From: Nocardia stercoris
GTDB taxonomy: Bacteria; Actinomycetota; Actinomycetes; Mycobacteriales; Mycobacteriaceae
Direction: 5' to 3'
Assembly: GCF_003696265.1 (NCBI RefSeq)
Contig: NZ_RFFH01000004.1
Coordinates: forward strand, 310,001-374,000
Length of the DNA: 64,000 bases
Shown here: piece by piece, positions 63,001 to 64,000 of the stretch
Numbering within the stretch: position 1 is the stretch's first letter
How the letters are laid out: each line of letters starts with the position of its first letter
The notes under the pieces: generated by a model
The model's input: only the letters and a program-made list of their open reading frames with translations
The model's database searches: none
Told to the model about the DNA's origin: nothing
Program-made: the position numbers and the translations under genes

Positions 63001-64000
63001 ACATCGACACGCAGACAACAGATTTCACCGTCGTCGGGGTCGGCGACATGTCCGGTGACGTGTTCGGCAACGGCATGCTGCTCTCCGAGCACATCCGGCT
63101 GGTGGCGGCGTTCGACCACCGGCATATCTTCATCGACCCCGAACCGGACGCGGCCACCTCGTTCCGCGAGCGGCAGCGGATGTTCGCGCTCCCGCGCTCG
63201 TCCTGGGCCGACTACGACACCTCGCTGATCAGCGAGGGCGGCGGGGTCTGGGACCGCTCGGTCAAGGCGATCCCGGTGAACGCCCAGCTGCGGCGCGCGC
63301 TCGGCCTGGCCGACGAGGTGATCTCGCTGTCGCCGCCGGACATGATCCGGGCGATCCTGCTGGCGCCGGTCCAACTGCTCTGGAACGGCGGTATCGGCAC
63401 CTACGTCAAGGCCGCGAGCGAAACCAACGCGGAGGTGGGCGACAAGTCCAACGACGCGGTGCGGGTCGATGCCGCCCAGTTGCGGGTCGCGGTGATCGGC
63501 GAGGGCGGCAACCTCGGGGTCACGGCACTGGGCCGGATCGAGTTCTGCCGCGCGGGCGGCAAATGCAACACCGACGCGCTGGACAACTCGGCGGGCGTGG
63601 ACTGCTCCGACCACGAGGTCAATATCAAGGTCCTGCTCGACGGCGTGGTCTCAGCCGGCGAACTGCCTGCAACACAACGCAATGCGCTGCTGGCGTCGAT
63701 GACCGACGAGGTGTCGGACATGGTGCTGGCCGACAACGTATCCCAGAACTTCCTGATGGGTATGTCGCGCGCCGAGGCGGCCGACCTGCTCAATGTGCAC
63801 GCGCGGGTCATCGCCGATCTGGAGAAGCGGCGCGGCCTGGACCGAGACCTCGAGGCGTTGCCTACGGAGGCCGACATCGCCACGCGGCTCGACGAACACA
63901 GCGGCCTGACCTCGCCGGAGCTGTCGAATCTGATGGCGCACGTGAAGCTTTCGCTCAAGTCGGATCTGCTCGACAGCGATCTGCCCGATATGGCGCACTT
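60060..64000 (+). CDS. NAD-dependent glutamate dehydrogenase, large type (partial, 3' end outside window)
   Basis: The first 1313 codons of a roughly 1600-aa enzyme converting glutamate and NAD+ to 2-oxoglutarate, NADH and ammonium. ATG 60060 opens MTVSSEISTAAW. The N-terminal regulatory part contains QIVTDDMPLLVESVTAALSR (ACT-like) and LLRWLADGHFTMLGYARF. The catalytic domain is reached at about residue 820: LRFGAVARGGLRWSDRLEDF, the substrate Lys region AVIVPVGAKGGFVVKRPP, and FTVVGVGDMSGDVFGNGMLL with the dinucleotide fold. It matches the Mycobacterium gdh (Rv2476c)-type 180-kDa enzyme. Long opposite-strand frames here are artefacts. Confidence 0.95.
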   Translation, partial: MTVSSEISTAAWIATLPEDLRRALATLEEAYFRHVDAADADCAVTGILVPVFRHHVDLGMRRLPGEARVRVYHPDDGSGLGAAVQIVTDDMPLLVESVTAALSRTGASISDTIHPIFEATRDAHGHLEAMVPHEVDANGGAGLRESWMHIQLHPSTSAEQLRAIEEAVPDVLADVRQVIDDTEAMSEVQQRLAAELDAAAESGVPPFRAVDLVDCADLLRWLADGHFTMLGYARFRRLPDGGSEMVPDSSLGVLRPDLGTDFRVPEDGGDRQLLMLTQGLVRATVHRAVYPYFISVAEFDRTGAVLGEHLFIGVFTVAALHENVLEIPGVERVVRSVIEESGFDLDSFSGQAMLEVIQSFPRTELLSSDAETLRRTASAVLNVGLRRQVRLFLRADTYGRFVSAMVYLPRDRYTTAVRLQMQEILVRELGGESIDYSARVSESELASVYFTVRLPESGEPVDTGEENRMRIQGLLGEASRTWDDRLADVVSTSAALDPAVVQRYSDALPDAYKEDFDPARALADMVRLERLADGAIDQYLYRHPGAAPGAWRFSLYVGAGISLSQVLPLLQSLGVEVVDERPYRLDFENGPQRWIYDFGLQAQPDLLRTSLERDLDAELVDSPTRMSTLDARERGMRTRFKATFDALWHGRAEADRLNELVLRAGLDWRQVSILRAYSKYLQQADFPYSQANIARVLLASPVAARLFVDLFAAQFDPETAAEERADEPAAALRAVIDEVVSLDADRILRAVLGLVRASLRTNYYMVDAEGRSRDYLSIKVDPAQIVELPKPRPRFEIFVYSPRVEGVHLRFGAVARGGLRWSDRLEDFRTEILGLVKAQAVKNAVIVPVGAKGGFVVKRPPQTTGDPAGDRQALQTEGIACYRTFISGLLDLTDNVDLVDSTVVPPQRVVRRDSDDPYLVVAADKGTASFSDIANGVAQDYGFWLGDAFASGGSAGYDHKAMGITAKGAWESVKRHFAEMDIDTQTTDFTVVGVGDMSGDVFGNGMLLSEHIRLVAAFDHRHIFIDPEPDAATSFRERQRMFALPRSSWADYDTSLISEGGGVWDRSVKAIPVNAQLRRALGLADEVISLSPPDMIRAILLAPVQLLWNGGIGTYVKAASETNAEVGDKSNDAVRVDAAQLRVAVIGEGGNLGVTALGRIEFCRAGGKCNTDALDNSAGVDCSDHEVNIKVLLDGVVSAGELPATQRNALLASMTDEVSDMVLADNVSQNFLMGMSRAEAADLLNVHARVIADLEKRRGLDRDLEALPTEADIATRLDEHSGLTSPELSNLMAHVKLSLKSDLLDSDLPDMAH

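Noticed and set aside
61887..63614. 575-codon minus-strand frame, and another at 60024-61475
   Set aside because: Antisense shadows of the glutamate dehydrogenase gene caused by third-position GC.

Overview
The window is uniformly GC-rich actinobacterial DNA with GTG/TTG as well as ATG starts, many secreted Ala-X-Ala signal-peptide proteins, a tRNA-Arg without an encoded CCA and a large mycobacterial-type NAD-glutamate dehydrogenase. A Nocardia or a close mycolic-acid relative is the best guess (inference from gene content; no database was searched).

Layout. 0-19.6 kb is ordinary chromosome: lactate 2-monooxygenase, fused PabA-PabB aminodeoxychorismate synthase, an HD protein, a Tdi1/DUF1851-like protein, secreted glycine-zipper and SGNH proteins, a DHFR-like reductase divergent from a SigG-type ECF sigma factor, an OafA-type acyltransferase, an SDR behind a perfect 35-bp palindrome, a secreted hydrolase, a freestanding archaeal-type ThrRS editing domain, a P450 divergent from a TauD-type dioxygenase, small secreted proteins, and a MarR-carboxylesterase pair. 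19.8-33.8 kb holds two paralogous alpha/beta hydrolases that share a 141-bp leader (138/141 identical). Between them lie a secreted GH5 enzyme, a large LuxR/ATPase regulator divergent from a VOC-DUF1801-ABC exporter operon, and a DUF4097-MFS operon.

28.4-54 kb is a decay-rich accessory zone. It contains remnants of an SDR, a LysR regulator, a LuxR/ATPase regulator, a maltose-acetyltransferase-like protein, a ROK protein, an esterase, a tyrosine phosphatase frameshifted at its P-loop, an IS481 transposase and an IS21 element, plus a dispersed repeat family. Intact genes here include LysR, an isochorismatase-like hydrolase, a MarR/SDR divergon with a perfect 45-bp palindrome, a multi-TM protein, two tandem 246-aa secreted paralogues, a TetR and a secreted lipase. 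The most unusual object is in the IS21 copy: its istA gene is split by a roughly 922-bp element with IS21-style multiple terminal repeats and a 6-bp target duplication, whose only gene encodes an ML-domain (NPC2/MD-2-like) lipid-binding protein. The zone ends at a tRNA-Arg(TCT) gene whose 3' 28 bp are duplicated 1.8 kb away, as in an old att site.

54-64 kb is core chromosome again: CopD-CtaG fusion overlapping a PLP-dependent dehydratase, an SSB paralogue, EttA with its terminator, and the 5' 3.9 kb of NAD-glutamate dehydrogenase running off the window.
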